A DNA stretch of 64,000 nucleotides from Nitratireductor thuwali (GTDB taxonomy: Bacteria; Pseudomonadota; Alphaproteobacteria; Rhizobiales; Rhizobiaceae). Below the pieces are notes generated by a model. It saw nothing but the letters and a program-made list of their open reading frames with translations, was not told the origin of the DNA and ran no database searches. The DNA is taken from assembly GCF_036621415.1 (NCBI RefSeq), contig NZ_CP030941.1, positions 1,982,001-2,046,000 on the forward strand. The letters run 5' to 3'. Positions 50,410 to 61,795 of this stretch are shown here, piece by piece (within the stretch, counting starts at the first letter, position 1; each line of letters starts with the position of its first letter). The position numbers and the translations under genes were made by a program.

Positions 50410-50955
50410 CTACATAGACGCTGTATAGTAGAAGATGTGCCTTCCGACCTGGCCGGTCCGCTCAAGCTTGCTCGCCCACCCCGGCAGCACGAAATCTGCA
50501 TGGTAGTGAGTGGAGCGCCTAAGCGGCTGGTGGACGTCGCAGCGGCGCTCGTCGCAATCGAAGATCGCGCGTGCGATCAGCTCTGCAGTCTCGAACGCGC
50601 GCGGTTCCCTGATCCGGTCGGGTAAACTGTCGCAGGCAAATGAGAACTGGCAGGCATTCTTCAGATGGTCGTTCTGGTAGACGACGTCGCAGACAGTGTC
50701 GGGATAGAAGTTGCTTTCGACCCGATTGAGGATGACGCGTGCCACAGCCTTCTGACCGACATGCGGCTCTCCCCGCGCCTCGAAATAGATCGCCCGCGAG
50801 AGACACTCGATTTCCTTCTGATAGCTGCGGTAGATCGGTGTCGACTCGGGTCGCGGTTGCGGAACAGGCACAGCCCTCGCGGAAGCCCCCTGGGAAAGAA
50901 AAACGGCGCACAAAACGCCCATGGCGAGCGCTCTGCCCGCTGTCAACTGCATCAT
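50410..50955 (-). CDS. Cell wall hydrolase, SleB/CwlJ family
   Basis: About 181 residues. Signal peptide (GRALAMGVLCAVFLSQGASA), a short Pro-rich linker, then the Hydrolase_2 domain: ECLSRAIYFEARGEPHVGQKAV with the catalytic Glu, VILNRVESNFYPDTVCDVVYQ and ACQFSFACDSLPD. These are lytic transglycosylase-like peptidoglycan hydrolases. In non-sporulating alphaproteobacteria they act in wall remodelling. The ATG at 50955 or 50952 is the likely start; a frame to 51003 exists. Confidence 0.88.
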   Translation of the reverse strand: MMQLTAGRALAMGVLCAVFLSQGASARAVPVPQPRPESTPIYRSYQKEIECLSRAIYFEARGEPHVGQKAVARVILNRVESNFYPDTVCDVVYQNDHLKNACQFSFACDSLPDRIREPRAFETAELIARAIFDCDERRCDVHQPLRRSTHYHADFVLPGWASKLERTGQVGRHIFYYTASM

Positions 50956-51233
50956 CTGCCAGCCCCGTGTTGTATTTTCTTTCGCGAGCTCCTGCAGGAT
51001 CAATTGGGCCTGACATTGAAAAGGATGCGGCAGGAAAAAGGCATCTCCGGTCTTCCACAGGACCGCCGCCTTTATTTGCGCGGACCATACGGCGGACCGA
51101 AAACGGTGAAACAGGGACTGCGTCTACACGATAGCCCTGTAAAATTGAGGCACGAGCGACGGCAATAATTGGGTGGGTGGCGGTCGTATCATCAGTCGCT
51201 ATGGGATGTCGGTTTGCGGACTAGCGGTCATGT

Positions 51234-51833
51234 TCAGGTCGGTAGTGTGTCCTGCATGGAAGCACGATTTCCGTGGCGATCGTACCAGGCTGCCAGCGCT
51301 GGATGGATGGCGCGCCAATCTGGTTTGAGCTGCTGAAATTCCATCAGACCGAGCCCCGCCGCGAGTGCAATGCTTCGGAACACCGGAAAGTCCGGAAGGC
51401 GCTTCTTGTCAACTTCACTTTCCAAGTACGCCAGGCAACGCTTCGAACGCTCGGTCTCAACCCTGACAAGGAAATCAGAGCGCAGGTGGAGTTCGCGTCT
51501 GTTCTCGCGGACCCAGCTGGCAATTCCTTCCAGAAAACCGAGTATTTGACCCTCCTGGCATATCTCTCGCCAAGTCAAGTATTCGGGATGCGGTATCGGT
51601 GCCGATCTGGACTTCGATGCCAGGTAGTCATACACATGCCTCACTTCAGTGATCGTGAGATCGCCGTCAATCAGTGTAGGGACACGACCAACGGCACTGT
51701 ATTCGAGCACGGGATTATCGGGTCGGCGGTTCGCAGCCAAGACCTCGATGGTCTCGGCCGCCAGCCCGCTTTCACGTATCATGATACGTGCGATACGCGC
51801 GTATGGAGAACCTGGTGAATAAAACAGCTTCAT
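51234..51833 (-). CDS. Glutathione S-transferase family protein
   Basis: 199 residues. N-terminal thioredoxin-like domain MKLFYSPGSPYARIARIMI, PVLEYSAVGRVPTLIDGD, ITEVRHVYDYLA, then an all-helical C-terminal domain ending HPALAAWYDRHGNR. Codon use is visibly less GC-rich than neighbours, and no good Shine-Dalgarno precedes the ATG. Together with the nearby IS and tRNA this suggests recent acquisition. Substrate unknown. Confidence 0.83.
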   Translation of the reverse strand: MKLFYSPGSPYARIARIMIRESGLAAETIEVLAANRRPDNPVLEYSAVGRVPTLIDGDLTITEVRHVYDYLASKSRSAPIPHPEYLTWREICQEGQILGFLEGIASWVRENRRELHLRSDFLVRVETERSKRCLAYLESEVDKKRLPDFPVFRSIALAAGLGLMEFQQLKPDWRAIHPALAAWYDRHGNRASMQDTLPT

Positions 51834-52074
51834 CTATCTAGATTAGCCTGCCCGTCTCGGAAATCCAGTGACAAGGAACGGCCGCCCTGAGCTCGAATCA
51901 ATCGTTCCGGGCGAAGCGCAAACAGCCGCAATGGGATCGATAGCAGCCGTCGCTGATCGTCAAGATATAATCGGGATATATCGCGCTGTAACCTAGCACC
52001 GGCGGTTCGCTATGCAGATTGGTAGGATGCGGAGATCGGCGGCGATATCGCGCCATAGAGGGCAATCGGCGGGA

Positions 52075-52164
52075 TGGCGGAGAGGGAGGGATTCGAACCC
52101 CCGATACGGTTGCCCGTATGCCGCATTTCGAGTGCGGTGCTTTCAACCACTCAGCCACCTCTCC
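52075..52164 (-). tRNA. tRNA-Ser (anticodon CGA)
   Basis: 90 nt including an encoded CCA. The acceptor stem pairs GGAGAGG (52164-52158) with CCTCTCC (52085-52079). D-arm GCTGAGTGGTTGAAAGC, anticodon stem CCGCA/TGCGG with loop CTCGAAA (CGA), a long variable arm (CATACGGGCAACCGTAT) and T-arm GGGGGTTCGAATCCCTC are typical of a class II serine tRNA reading UCG. Confidence 0.97.
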
Positions 52165-52283
52165 GCGGTCGCCGGTGCGGGGCGAAGCCCTGCGCGGGCG
52201 CTTAGATAGCGGCGAACCGCTTTCGATACAAGGCTGAATCTGGTCCGAATCCGGTTTCGGGCGCCGCGATCGGCGGCAGCGGA

Positions 52284-52312
52284 CTTGACCTTGCGGCCGG
52301 CTTGAATTATGG
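52284..52312 (+). promoter_or_regulatory. Candidate promoter for rplU-rpmA
   Basis: CTTGAC (52284-52289), 17 bases, TTATGG (52307-52312). CTTGAC with this spacing is the usual alphaproteobacterial strong-promoter -35. It implies a leader of about 130 nt before rplU. Confidence 0.55.
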
Positions 52313-52360
52313 ACCCGCCTATTGCGGCGTGGAGCGTTCTCTGCGCCGCTTATTTCGTGA

Positions 52361-52377
52361 GGCCCTGCGGGCCTTTT
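52361..52377 (+). promoter_or_regulatory. Hairpin with T-run in the rplU leader (possible attenuator)
   Basis: GGCCC-tgc-GGGCC (52361-52373) followed by TTTT, between the candidate promoter and the rplU ATG. A five-base stem is short, so it may be an attenuator or a chance structure. Confidence 0.35.
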
Positions 52378-52449
52378 AAATCAGACTGATAAAAAGACGG
52401 CAGGCAGCGTGCGCGCGGCCCAAGCCGGACCGGACACCGAAAGGCCAGA

Positions 52450-53100
52450 ATGATGTTCGCAGTCATCAAGACCGGCGGAAAGCAGTATCGCGTTTCCGCA
52501 AATGACCTCCTTGAGGTCGAAAAAGTTTCCGGCGAGCCCGGCGACATCATCCAGTTCGGCGATGTGCTCATCGTCGGCGAGGGCGAGGACGTAACCCTCG
52601 GCGTGCCCTTCGTGGACGGCGCCAGCGTGGCGGCCGAAGTGGTGGAGCAGGGGCGCGGCAAGAAGGTGATCGCCTTCAAGAAGCGCCGCCGTCAGAATTC
52701 GCGCCGCAAGCGCGGCCATCGCCAGCTTCTGACCACCGTGCGCATCTCGGAGATCCTGACGGGCGGCGCCAAGCCTTCCAAGAAGGCGGCGGCCAAACCG
52801 GCGGCAAAGGCCGAGTCCAAGAAGGACGGCGAGAAGGCCGCGCCGAAGAAGGCCGAAGCCAAGGCCGAGGCAACCACGGCTCCGCTGTTCACGGCGCCGG
52901 CGGGCGAGCCCGACGATCTGACCAAGATCAAGGGCATCGGCCCGGTAGCGGCGGGCCAGCTCCAGGAGCAGGGCATCGCCACCTACGCGCAGATCGCCGG
53001 ACTTTCCGACGACGATGTCGCGCGGATCGACGAAGCCATGCCTTTCAGCGCCGACCAGATCAAGGACTGGCGCGAACAGGCCAAGGAACTGGCAAAGTAG
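52450..53100 (+). CDS. rplU: 50S ribosomal protein L21 fused to a helix-hairpin-helix tail
   Basis: 216 residues; L21 proper is about 1-103 ([32 protein letters not shown]). A Lys/Ala-rich linker of about 45 residues leads to a C-terminal domain [20 protein letters not shown]...[12 protein letters not shown], a helix-hairpin-helix motif of the kind found in DNA- and RNA-binding proteins. Bacterial L21 usually ends near 103 residues. Such tails are known in rhizobial L21; their role is unknown. Start at 52450 or the next codon. Confidence 0.96.
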   Translation: MMFAVIKTGGKQYRVSANDLLEVEKVSGEPGDIIQFGDVLIVGEGEDVTLGVPFVDGASVAAEVVEQGRGKKVIAFKKRRRQNSRRKRGHRQLLTTVRISEILTGGAKPSKKAAAKPAAKAESKKDGEKAAPKKAEAKAEATTAPLFTAPAGEPDDLTKIKGIGPVAAGQLQEQGIATYAQIAGLSDDDVARIDEAMPFSADQIKDWREQAKELAK

Positions 53101-53186
53101 GGCCAGTTCAAAAACGGAATTGAATTTGGACGCGAAGGCGTTCATAAGAACAACCAGGCGTTCGCAGGACGCAAAGGAGTAACACC

Positions 53187-53456
53187 ATGGCACACAAAAA
53201 AGCTGGCGGTTCGTCGCGCAACGGTCGCGATTCCGAATCCAAGCGCCTTGGCGTGAAGAAATTCGGCGGCGAGAAGGTCGTTGCCGGCAACATCATCATT
53301 CGTCAGCGCGGCACGAAGTGGCATCCCGGCTCGAATGTCGGCATGGGCAAAGACCACACGCTGTTTGCGCTCGACGCCGGCAATGTGTCCTTCGCCAAGA
53401 AGGCCAACGGCCGAACCTACGTATCCGTAAACCCAATTCTCGAAGCAGCGGAGTAG
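53187..53456 (+). CDS. rpmA: 50S ribosomal protein L27
   Basis: 89 residues. [20 protein letters not shown] is the classical L27 N-terminus that reaches the peptidyl-transferase centre; [20 protein letters not shown] follows. AAAGGAG lies before the ATG. Co-transcribed with rplU; a terminator follows at 53528. Confidence 0.98.
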   Translation: MAHKKAGGSSRNGRDSESKRLGVKKFGGEKVVAGNIIIRQRGTKWHPGSNVGMGKDHTLFALDAGNVSFAKKANGRTYVSVNPILEAAE

Positions 53457-53527
53457 CCGGTTCCGCACCAAGAACACCGGCGACCCATCTTGGGACCCGG
53501 TGTCGGATGAAATCCGGAAAAGGTTCA

Positions 53528-53560
53528 GGGGAGATGGGTCGCCATCTCCCCTTTCTTTTT
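53528..53560 (+). terminator. Rho-independent terminator after rpmA
   Basis: Perfect 10-bp stem GGGGAGATGG (53528-53537) with CCATCTCCCC (53542-53551), loop of four, then TTTCTTTTT. Confidence 0.9.
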
Positions 53561-53576
53561 GCCCGGAGGAAAAACG

Positions 53577-55362
<1,786 letters not shown>

Positions 55363-55399
55363 CGGTCGAGACGATGCTGCAACATTGGGAACCGTCACG

Positions 55400-56554
55400 A
55401 TGAGCATCCCGGCCCTTGCCGCCTACCGCCGCATCACCGTCAAGATCGGATCCGCCTTGCTGGTCGACCGGAAAACGGGCTTGCGCGAAGCCTGGCTCGA
55501 GGCACTGGTGGAAGATATCGCGCGGCTGGCAGCTTCCGGAGCGGATGTGCTGGTGGTCTCGTCCGGGGCGATTGCGCTGGGACGCACGGTGCTCGGGCTG
55601 GAGCGGCGGCGGCTGCCGCTCGAAGAGGCACAGGCGGCCGCCTCGGTCGGCCAGATCGCGCTTTCAAGCGCCTGGGCCAAGGAGTTCAGCCGACAGGGGC
55701 TCGTTTCGGGCCAGGTCCTGGTCACGCTCGGCGACACGGAGGAGCGCAGGCGCTATCTCAACGCGCGCGCGACCATCTCCACCCTGCTCAAGATGAAGGC
55801 CGTACCGATCATCAATGAGAACGACACGGTGGCGACCAGCGAGATCCGCTATGGCGACAATGACCGGCTGGCTGCGCGCGTGGCGACGATGATGGGATCG
55901 GACCTCCTGATATTGCTGTCGGACATCGACGGGCTTTACACCGCGCCGCCCGCGCGCGATGCGGGCGCCACGTTCGTTCCGGTCGTCGATGCCATCACAC
56001 CGGAGATCGAGGCGATGGCGGGCGATGCGGCGTCGGAGCTTTCGCGCGGCGGCATGCGCACCAAGCTCGACGCCGGCAAGATCGCGACCGCCGCGGGAAC
56101 GGCCATGGTGATCGCCTCGGGCCACACGATGCATCCGTTGCGGGCCATCGAGGAAGGCGCGCGCGCCACACTGTTCAAGCCCAGCGGAACCCCCGTGCGC
56201 GCCTACAAGACGTGGATCGCCGGGCAACTTGAGCCTGCGGGCACGATCGGGGTGGATCAGGGTGCCCTCAATGCGCTCGCAGCCGGAAAATCCTTGCTGC
56301 CGGCGGGGGTGAAGTCGGTCTCGGGTCGCTTTTCACGGGGCGACACGGTGGCTATCCTCGGGCCCGACGGTCGCGAGGCCGGCCGCGGCCTTGTCGCGTA
56401 TGATGCCGAGGACGCCCGCAAGATTGCGGGACTCAAGACGAGCGCCATTGCCGACGTGCTCGGCTACGAGGCCCGCGCCGCGATGGTGCATCGCGACGAT
56501 CTCGTGCTGGCCGTGCCCGTGAGGCGCGGCGATACGGTGAAAGCGGAGGAATAG
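55400..56554 (+). CDS. proB: Glutamate 5-kinase
   Basis: 384 residues. Amino acid kinase domain: [64 protein letters not shown]; then a PUA domain from about 275 ([19 protein letters not shown]). First step of proline synthesis. A TTG five codons upstream is a poorer start. The next gene's ATG follows its stop directly. Confidence 0.97.
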   Translation: MSIPALAAYRRITVKIGSALLVDRKTGLREAWLEALVEDIARLAASGADVLVVSSGAIALGRTVLGLERRRLPLEEAQAAASVGQIALSSAWAKEFSRQGLVSGQVLVTLGDTEERRRYLNARATISTLLKMKAVPIINENDTVATSEIRYGDNDRLAARVATMMGSDLLILLSDIDGLYTAPPARDAGATFVPVVDAITPEIEAMAGDAASELSRGGMRTKLDAGKIATAAGTAMVIASGHTMHPLRAIEEGARATLFKPSGTPVRAYKTWIAGQLEPAGTIGVDQGALNALAAGKSLLPAGVKSVSGRFSRGDTVAILGPDGREAGRGLVAYDAEDARKIAGLKTSAIADVLGYEARAAMVHRDDLVLAVPVRRGDTVKAEE

Positions 56555-57841
56555 ATGCTGAACCCGGTCAACAAGGGCGGCGAGGACATCGCCGGGATGA
56601 TGCGCGAGATCGGAACGCGGGCGCGGGCGGCGGCCCGGCCGCTCTCCACCGCGTCCACGGAGGCGAAGGACCAGGCCCTGCAGGCGATGGCGCAGGCGCT
56701 GACGGATCGGGCGCCGGCCATTCTGGAGGCCAATGCGCGCGACATGGAGCAAGGGCGCCAGTCCGGCCTGTCCGCCGCAATCATGGACCGGCTGCTGCTC
56801 GACGAGGAGCGCATCAGGTCGATGGCCGAAGGCGTCCGCGCCATTGCCGTGCTGAAAGATCCCGTCGGTGATGTCCTGGATGCCTGGGAGCGCCCCAACG
56901 GCCTCAGGATCGAGCGCGTGCGCACGCCGCTGGGCGTGATCGGCGTGATCTATGAAAGCCGGCCCAACGTGACGGCGGATGCCGGCGCGCTGTGCCTGAA
57001 AGCGGGCAATCCGGTCATATTGCGCGGCGGCTCGGATTCGGTTCATTCCTCGGCGGCGATCCATGCCGCACTGGTCGAGGGGCTGAGGTCGGCCGGCCTG
57101 CCCGAGGACGCCATACAGCGCGTGCCGGTGACGGACCGGGCGGCGGTCGGGGAAATGCTCAAGGGGCTCGACGGCAATCTCGACGTGATCGTGCCGCGCG
57201 GCGGGCGCAGCCTGGTCGAGCGCGTGCAGGCCGATGCGCGGGTGCCGGTATTCGCCCATCTGGAGGGGCTGTGCCACCTTTATATCGACAGGTCCGCCAG
57301 CCGGGAAATGGCGATAGGCATCGCTGTCAACGCCAAGATGCGCCGGACGGGCATTTGCGGTGCCGCCGAGACCTTGCTCGTGGACCGGGCCGCGGCGGAC
57401 ACGCATCTGGTTCCGGTGCTTGCCGCACTGGCTGCCGCCGGCTGTGAAATCCGGGCGACGGACGAAGTCCGGGCCCTGTTCCCCGATGCCGGCGAGGCGA
57501 GCGAGGAAGATTGGGCGACGGAGTATCTCGACGCGGTCATATCCGTGAAACTGGTGGACGGCGTGGCGGGCGCGATCGATCACATCGAAACCTGGTCGTC
57601 GCACCATACGGAAGGCATTGTCGCGGAGGATGCCGCCGCGGTCGAACGCTTCTTCAACGAGATCGATTCGGCCATTCTCCTGCACAACGCCTCGACGCAA
57701 TTCGCCGATGGCGGCGAGTTCGGCATGGGAGCCGAGATCGGTATAGCCACGGGCAAGATGCATGCGCGCGGCCCGGTCGGCGTGGAGCAGCTCACTTCCT
57801 TCAAGTACCGCGTCCGCGGCGCCGGTCAGACCCGCCCGTGA
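56555..57841 (+). CDS. proA: Glutamate-5-semialdehyde dehydrogenase (gamma-glutamyl phosphate reductase)
   Basis: 428 residues. [46 protein letters not shown], and the catalytic Cys in [13 protein letters not shown] near 268. C-terminal [24 protein letters not shown]. Second step of proline synthesis, coupled to ProB whose product is unstable. Starts immediately after the proB stop. Confidence 0.98.
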   Translation: MLNPVNKGGEDIAGMMREIGTRARAAARPLSTASTEAKDQALQAMAQALTDRAPAILEANARDMEQGRQSGLSAAIMDRLLLDEERIRSMAEGVRAIAVLKDPVGDVLDAWERPNGLRIERVRTPLGVIGVIYESRPNVTADAGALCLKAGNPVILRGGSDSVHSSAAIHAALVEGLRSAGLPEDAIQRVPVTDRAAVGEMLKGLDGNLDVIVPRGGRSLVERVQADARVPVFAHLEGLCHLYIDRSASREMAIGIAVNAKMRRTGICGAAETLLVDRAAADTHLVPVLAALAAAGCEIRATDEVRALFPDAGEASEEDWATEYLDAVISVKLVDGVAGAIDHIETWSSHHTEGIVAEDAAAVERFFNEIDSAILLHNASTQFADGGEFGMGAEIGIATGKMHARGPVGVEQLTSFKYRVRGAGQTRP

Positions 57842-57900
57842 GTTCCCGTCGAGAAGTCGTGGCGACTGAATTGTTCGGCGTTCCGGCCTCGTGCCTGCGC

Positions 57901-58497
57901 ATGCCCCATGTGGAAAAAGGCATGGCCGTCGGCCTGTTCGGCGGATCGTTCAATCCGCCCCATGCCGGCCATGCGCTGGTGGCGGAAACGGCGCTGCGCC
58001 GGCTGCGTCTCGATCAACTCTGGTGGATAGTCACGCCGGGCAACCCGCTCAAGGACAGAAGCGCGCTCGCCCCGCTTTCCGAACGCATCGCCCTGTCGCG
58101 GGAATGCTCGAAGGACCCGCGCATCAAGGTCACTGCCTTCGAGGCGGCGCACAAGATCCGCTATACCGCCGATACGATCGAGCTGGTGCTGGCGTGCAAT
58201 CGCGGCGTCAACTTCGTCTGGCTGATGGGAGCGGACAGCCTGCGCGATTTCCACCGGTGGGAACGCTGGCGAAAGATTGTCCGCTCGGTGCCCATCGCCG
58301 TCTTCGACCGGCCCGGCGCGACGCTCTCCTTCCTGTCGTCGAAAATGGCCAAGGTATTCGACCAGGCGCGCATCGACGAGGACGACGCGCCGCTGCTGGC
58401 CCGCCTGTCGCCGCCCGCCTGGACCTTCGTTCATGGCCCGCGCTCATCGCTGTCGTCGACACAGTTGCGTGAAACGGTCCGGAGCGCGGTGCTCTAG
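57901..58497 (+). CDS. nadD: Nicotinate-nucleotide adenylyltransferase
   Basis: 198 residues. GLFGGSFNPPHAGH is the adenylyltransferase HxGH motif; WWIVTPGNPLKDRS, VWLMGADSLRDFHRW and SSLSSTQLRE (the ISSTxxR-type motif) follow. It makes deamido-NAD. A GTG at 57838 that overlaps the proA stop (GTGA) is an alternative start adding 21 residues; MPHVEKGM at 57901 matches relatives. In related genomes rsfS follows; here it does not. Confidence 0.94.
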   Translation: MPHVEKGMAVGLFGGSFNPPHAGHALVAETALRRLRLDQLWWIVTPGNPLKDRSALAPLSERIALSRECSKDPRIKVTAFEAAHKIRYTADTIELVLACNRGVNFVWLMGADSLRDFHRWERWRKIVRSVPIAVFDRPGATLSFLSSKMAKVFDQARIDEDDAPLLARLSPPAWTFVHGPRSSLSSTQLRETVRSAVL

Positions 58498-58652
58498 GTG
58501 TGGCTCAGCGCGACGGTGATCATCATCGCGGCCAGGGCCAGCACGGCCAGCTTCCAGAAATCCCGGCGCTTTCTCAACCCCGGCAGGCCGAGAGGGCGGA
58601 TGAGGTGCAGGGCCATCATCGCCACGATCAGCAGGGAGAGCAATTTGGTCAT
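58494..58652 (-). CDS. Small membrane protein, two helices, unknown function
   Basis: 52 residues. LLSLLIVAMMALHLIRPLG and FWKLAVLALAAMMITVAL form two membrane segments joined by a basic loop PGLRKRRD. It is convergent with nadD: the two stop codons share the four bases CTAG at 58494-58497. No strong Shine-Dalgarno at 58652. The composition is plausible for a real small protein rather than a chance frame. Confidence 0.55.
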   Translation of the reverse strand: MTKLLSLLIVAMMALHLIRPLGLPGLRKRRDFWKLAVLALAAMMITVALSHT

Positions 58653-58812
58653 CGGCAACCCAGGAAATGAGGAGCGGTTCTTGTGCACGGGGCGCACGGC
58701 AATGTCAAAAGGGCCCAACGCACGGAAGCCTATGGGGCAGAGGCAAAGCCGTCTTGACCTCGGACGCCTGACGGATCAGGTTCCCGCGCATGTGAAACGA
58801 TGAGGTGAGACA

Positions 58813-59616
58813 ATGGCACTGGATGGCAAGGCGGCGATCGTCACGGGCGCGGCGACCGGCATCGGTTATGCGATTGCAGAGCGGCTGCTGCGGGAGGGGG
58901 TGCGCGTGGTCATCGCCGATATCGATGCGGAGAAGGGTGCCCGCGCGATCGCGGATCTGGAGCAGTTCGGCGAAGTGCGGTTCGTCAAGGCGGATGTCGG
59001 CAAGAGCCTCGACGTGCACAACCTCGTCGCATCGACGATCGATACGTTGGGCGACATCGACATCCTCGTCAACAATGCCGGCATCGTGCACGGAGCTGAC
59101 TTCCTCGACATCAAGGAAGAGGATTTCGACCGGGTTCTGAAGGTCAATCTCAAGGGCACGTTCATGGTGGGACAGGCGGTGGCTCGCTATATGGCCGACA
59201 AGGTGAAGGGCGGCGGCGCGCCTGGCGTCATCGTCAACATGTCATCGGTAAACGCGGTCTTCGCCATTGCCAACCAGGTGCCCTATTCAGTTTCCAAGGG
59301 CGGCGTGAATCAGCTCACCAAGGTGATGGCGCTGTCGCTGGCGCCCTATGGCATCCGCGTCAACGCCATCGGCCCCGGCTCCATCATGACGGACATGCTG
59401 GCGAGCGTGAATGCCGATCCGGCCGCCAAGAACCGCATCCTCTCCCGCACACCGCTGGGGCGCATCGGCGACCCGAAGGAGATCGCATCGATCGCCGCAT
59501 TCCTGGCTTCCGACGATGCGAGCTACATCACCGGCCAGACCATCTACGCCGATGGCGGCCGGCTGCCGCTGAACTACACGGTGGCGGTGAAGGACGGCGA
59601 AGAGGACGAGGCGTAG
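58813..59616 (+). CDS. Short-chain dehydrogenase/reductase (SDR)
   Basis: 267 residues. Cofactor motif TGAATGIG at 12-19, NNAG near 90, catalytic Ser in NMSSVNAV and Tyr-x-x-x-Lys in YSVSKGG near 158, with the C-terminal ITGQTIYADGG of classical SDRs. Similar to glucose 1-dehydrogenase/FabG-like proteins; the substrate is not predictable. Confidence 0.88.
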   Translation: MALDGKAAIVTGAATGIGYAIAERLLREGVRVVIADIDAEKGARAIADLEQFGEVRFVKADVGKSLDVHNLVASTIDTLGDIDILVNNAGIVHGADFLDIKEEDFDRVLKVNLKGTFMVGQAVARYMADKVKGGGAPGVIVNMSSVNAVFAIANQVPYSVSKGGVNQLTKVMALSLAPYGIRVNAIGPGSIMTDMLASVNADPAAKNRILSRTPLGRIGDPKEIASIAAFLASDDASYITGQTIYADGGRLPLNYTVAVKDGEEDEA

Positions 59617-59705
59617 GAGGGAAAATCATACCGCGTCTCTCCTGACAGAATGTTGTCATGACGAGTGTGCGATACGGGCAGTCACATCACTGAGGAGGAT
59701 GAGAA

Positions 59706-59870
59706 ATGCCCTTATTCGACAACACTGTTCTGTCTTCCCTTGCCGGTTGGGCCCAGGGCTGGCGGCGTCGCCGTCGCCGACGCGTCGGTGAGCGGATCAT
59801 GAACGATCTGCCCCGCCATCTCCAGGACGACATCGGGTGGGAACCGCCGGCGCGAAACCGCCGGATGTAG
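59706..59870 (+). CDS. DUF1127 small arginine-rich protein
   Basis: 54 residues, start ATG 59706 with GGAGGATGAG upstream. FDNTVLSSLAGWAQGWRRRR followed by RRVGERIMNDLPRHLQDDIGW is the DUF1127 pattern. In alphaproteobacteria such proteins act in phosphate/RNA-related stress physiology and can carry sRNAs in their 3' UTR. Stop TAG at 59868-59870. Confidence 0.85.
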   Translation: MPLFDNTVLSSLAGWAQGWRRRRRRRVGERIMNDLPRHLQDDIGWEPPARNRRM

Positions 59871-59987
59871 ATCATGTTTCGCTAATCGGCATCGTGACGT
59901 ACTATCGGTCCGGGCACGGTGCCGATGAAAACCGGCTTCGGAGCATCCGTCGCGCTTTTTCACAACCGCCTCCTGACAGGAGAACCC

Positions 59988-60572
59988 ATGACACATCAGC
60001 AAAAGACGATCGGAGTGGTTTTCATCGAGAACCTGGCCGACTGGGAATACGGGTTGCTGGCGGCCTCGGCGGTAGAATGGCTGGGCGCGCGCGTGGTCGC
60101 CTTGACACCCGATGGCAAGCCTGTTCGTTCGGCGGCGGGGCTCCAGGTGAGTGCGGATCGCGACATCGACCCGGCGGAAAACGAAGATCTGGATGCCCTT
60201 GCGCTTATCGGCTCTGATCGCTGGGCCTCGGCGGATGCGCCTGACGTTGCGCCGCTGCTGAAGAGAATGGCCGGGCGCGGCGGCGTCATCGGCGGAATTT
60301 GCGGGGCCACGCTGCCCCTCGCCAAGGCCGGCCTTTTCGCAAATGTGAAGCACACGAGCAACGACCGCGACTGGATCAACGAACATGCGCCCGGCTATGC
60401 CGGCGCGGCCAATTATGTCGATACGCCGAAAGCCGTCGCCGACGGCCGTATCGTCAGCGCGGCCGGAACGGCTCCCGTGACATTCGCGGCGAGCTTCCTG
60501 CGGCTGGTGTTTCCCGACCAGGAGCAGGTCGTGCAGCAAATGCAGAGCTTCATGGCGCGCGAGCACGCATAG
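59988..60572 (+). CDS. DJ-1/PfpI family protein
   Basis: 194 residues. GVVFIENLADWEYGLLAAS at the N-terminus, the nucleophile Cys in GGICGATLPLAKAGL near 105, and the C-terminal GTAPVTFAASFLRLVF. Related to type 1 glutamine amidotransferase-like proteins (YdeA/PfpI group): possible chaperone, glyoxalase or protease; not resolved. AGGAGAACCC precedes the ATG. Confidence 0.87.
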   Translation: MTHQQKTIGVVFIENLADWEYGLLAASAVEWLGARVVALTPDGKPVRSAAGLQVSADRDIDPAENEDLDALALIGSDRWASADAPDVAPLLKRMAGRGGVIGGICGATLPLAKAGLFANVKHTSNDRDWINEHAPGYAGAANYVDTPKAVADGRIVSAAGTAPVTFAASFLRLVFPDQEQVVQQMQSFMAREHA

Positions 60573-60682
60573 GGCCCGCTGCGGCACAGCTGGTTCCTTC
60601 GCCTCGTTGGCACCCTGCTGACGGTATGTTGTCAGGAGGGCTGTGCGATAAGGCCTCATGACAAAGGACATGGAGAGGCGCG

Positions 60683-61051
60683 ATGAGCGAGTACAGCCCT
60701 GACAACGCGGCAGTCTGGTTCGAGATACCGGTAACCGATATGGCCCGGGCCCGTGCCTTTTACGGCGCCGTTCTTCAAAACACCCTTACGGACATGGACG
60801 GACCCAATCCGATGGCACGGTTCGCGGCGAAGGATGACCAGGCGGTCGCCGGCCATATCTATCCCGGCAAGCCGGCTGCCGAGGGAACGGGGATCACGAT
60901 TCACCTATCGGTTGCGGCTCCGCTCGAGGACGCGATGGCGCGCGTGGAGGGCAATGGCGGCAAGGTTGTTTCCCCCATCGTGCCTATACCCGCGGGACGA
61001 TTCGTGTATTGTCTCGACCCCGACGGTAATAGCTTTGGCTTGTTCAACTAA
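60683..61051 (+). CDS. VOC (glyoxalase-fold) family protein
   Basis: 122 residues. AAVWFEIPVTDMARARAFYG and the C-terminal GRFVYCLDPDGNSFGLFN are the two VOC half-domains. Members bind metals or small ligands; role undefined. It is 12 bp before the WYL regulator, so the two are likely one operon. Confidence 0.85.
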   Translation: MSEYSPDNAAVWFEIPVTDMARARAFYGAVLQNTLTDMDGPNPMARFAAKDDQAVAGHIYPGKPAAEGTGITIHLSVAAPLEDAMARVEGNGGKVVSPIVPIPAGRFVYCLDPDGNSFGLFN

Positions 61052-61063
61052 GGATTGTCCCTC

Positions 61064-61771
61064 ATGCGACGGGCGGACAGGCTGTTCCAGATCGTCCAGC
61101 ATCTGCGCGGAGGCAGGCTCGTTACGGCCCGTATACTCTCCGAGCGGCTGGAAGTTTCGGAACGCACGATATACCGCGACATTGCCGATCTTCAGTCGAC
61201 CGGCGTTCCGATCGACGGAGAGGCGGGCGTGGGCTATCTCATGCGCGAAGGCTTCGAGCTGCCGCCGCTGATGTTTACGCGCGACGAGATCGTGGCATTG
61301 GTGGCAGGAGCCCGCATGGTGCGTGCCTTCGGCGGCGCGGCCATGGCCCGGGCGGCCGAGGAGGCGCTGGTCAAGATCGGCACCGTGTTGCCCGAAGCCG
61401 AGCGCGAGCGCATTTCACGAACCGAGATCCACACGCCCGACTGGGTGATCTCGGATGCCGAGCGCCTCATCATCGACGAACTGGAAAAAGCGATCGAGCA
61501 GCGGCGGGTGCTGCGGCTCGACTATCGCGACGAGGCCGGCCGCGGCACGCTGCGGGACGTGCGCCCGCTTGGACTGTGGTTCTGGGGCAAGGTCTGGACG
61601 CTGGTCGGCTGGTGCGAGCTGCGCAGCGATTTCCGTGCCTTCCGCATCGACCGTATCGCGGTGATGAGCGAAGCCGGGCGCACTTTCAAGCCCGAACGCG
61701 GCAAACAGCTTGGGGATTTCTACCGCCGGTTGGAGCTGCGGGAGGGCTCCGGCAACGGCCACGACAGGTGA
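61064..61771 (+). CDS. HTH/WYL-domain transcriptional regulator (YafY family)
   Basis: 235 residues. N-terminal winged helix RADRLFQIVQHLRG, ARILSERLEVSERTIYRDIAD; then a WYL domain with RRVLRLDYRDEAGR, VRPLGLWFWGKVWTLVGWCELR and FRAFRIDRI. WYL proteins sense nucleic acid or small ligands. Downstream of the VOC gene, which it may regulate. A TTG three codons upstream is an alternative. Confidence 0.9.
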   Translation: MRRADRLFQIVQHLRGGRLVTARILSERLEVSERTIYRDIADLQSTGVPIDGEAGVGYLMREGFELPPLMFTRDEIVALVAGARMVRAFGGAAMARAAEEALVKIGTVLPEAERERISRTEIHTPDWVISDAERLIIDELEKAIEQRRVLRLDYRDEAGRGTLRDVRPLGLWFWGKVWTLVGWCELRSDFRAFRIDRIAVMSEAGRTFKPERGKQLGDFYRRLELREGSGNGHDR

Positions 61772-61795
61772 TCCAGGCCACCTCGGCACTGGATA

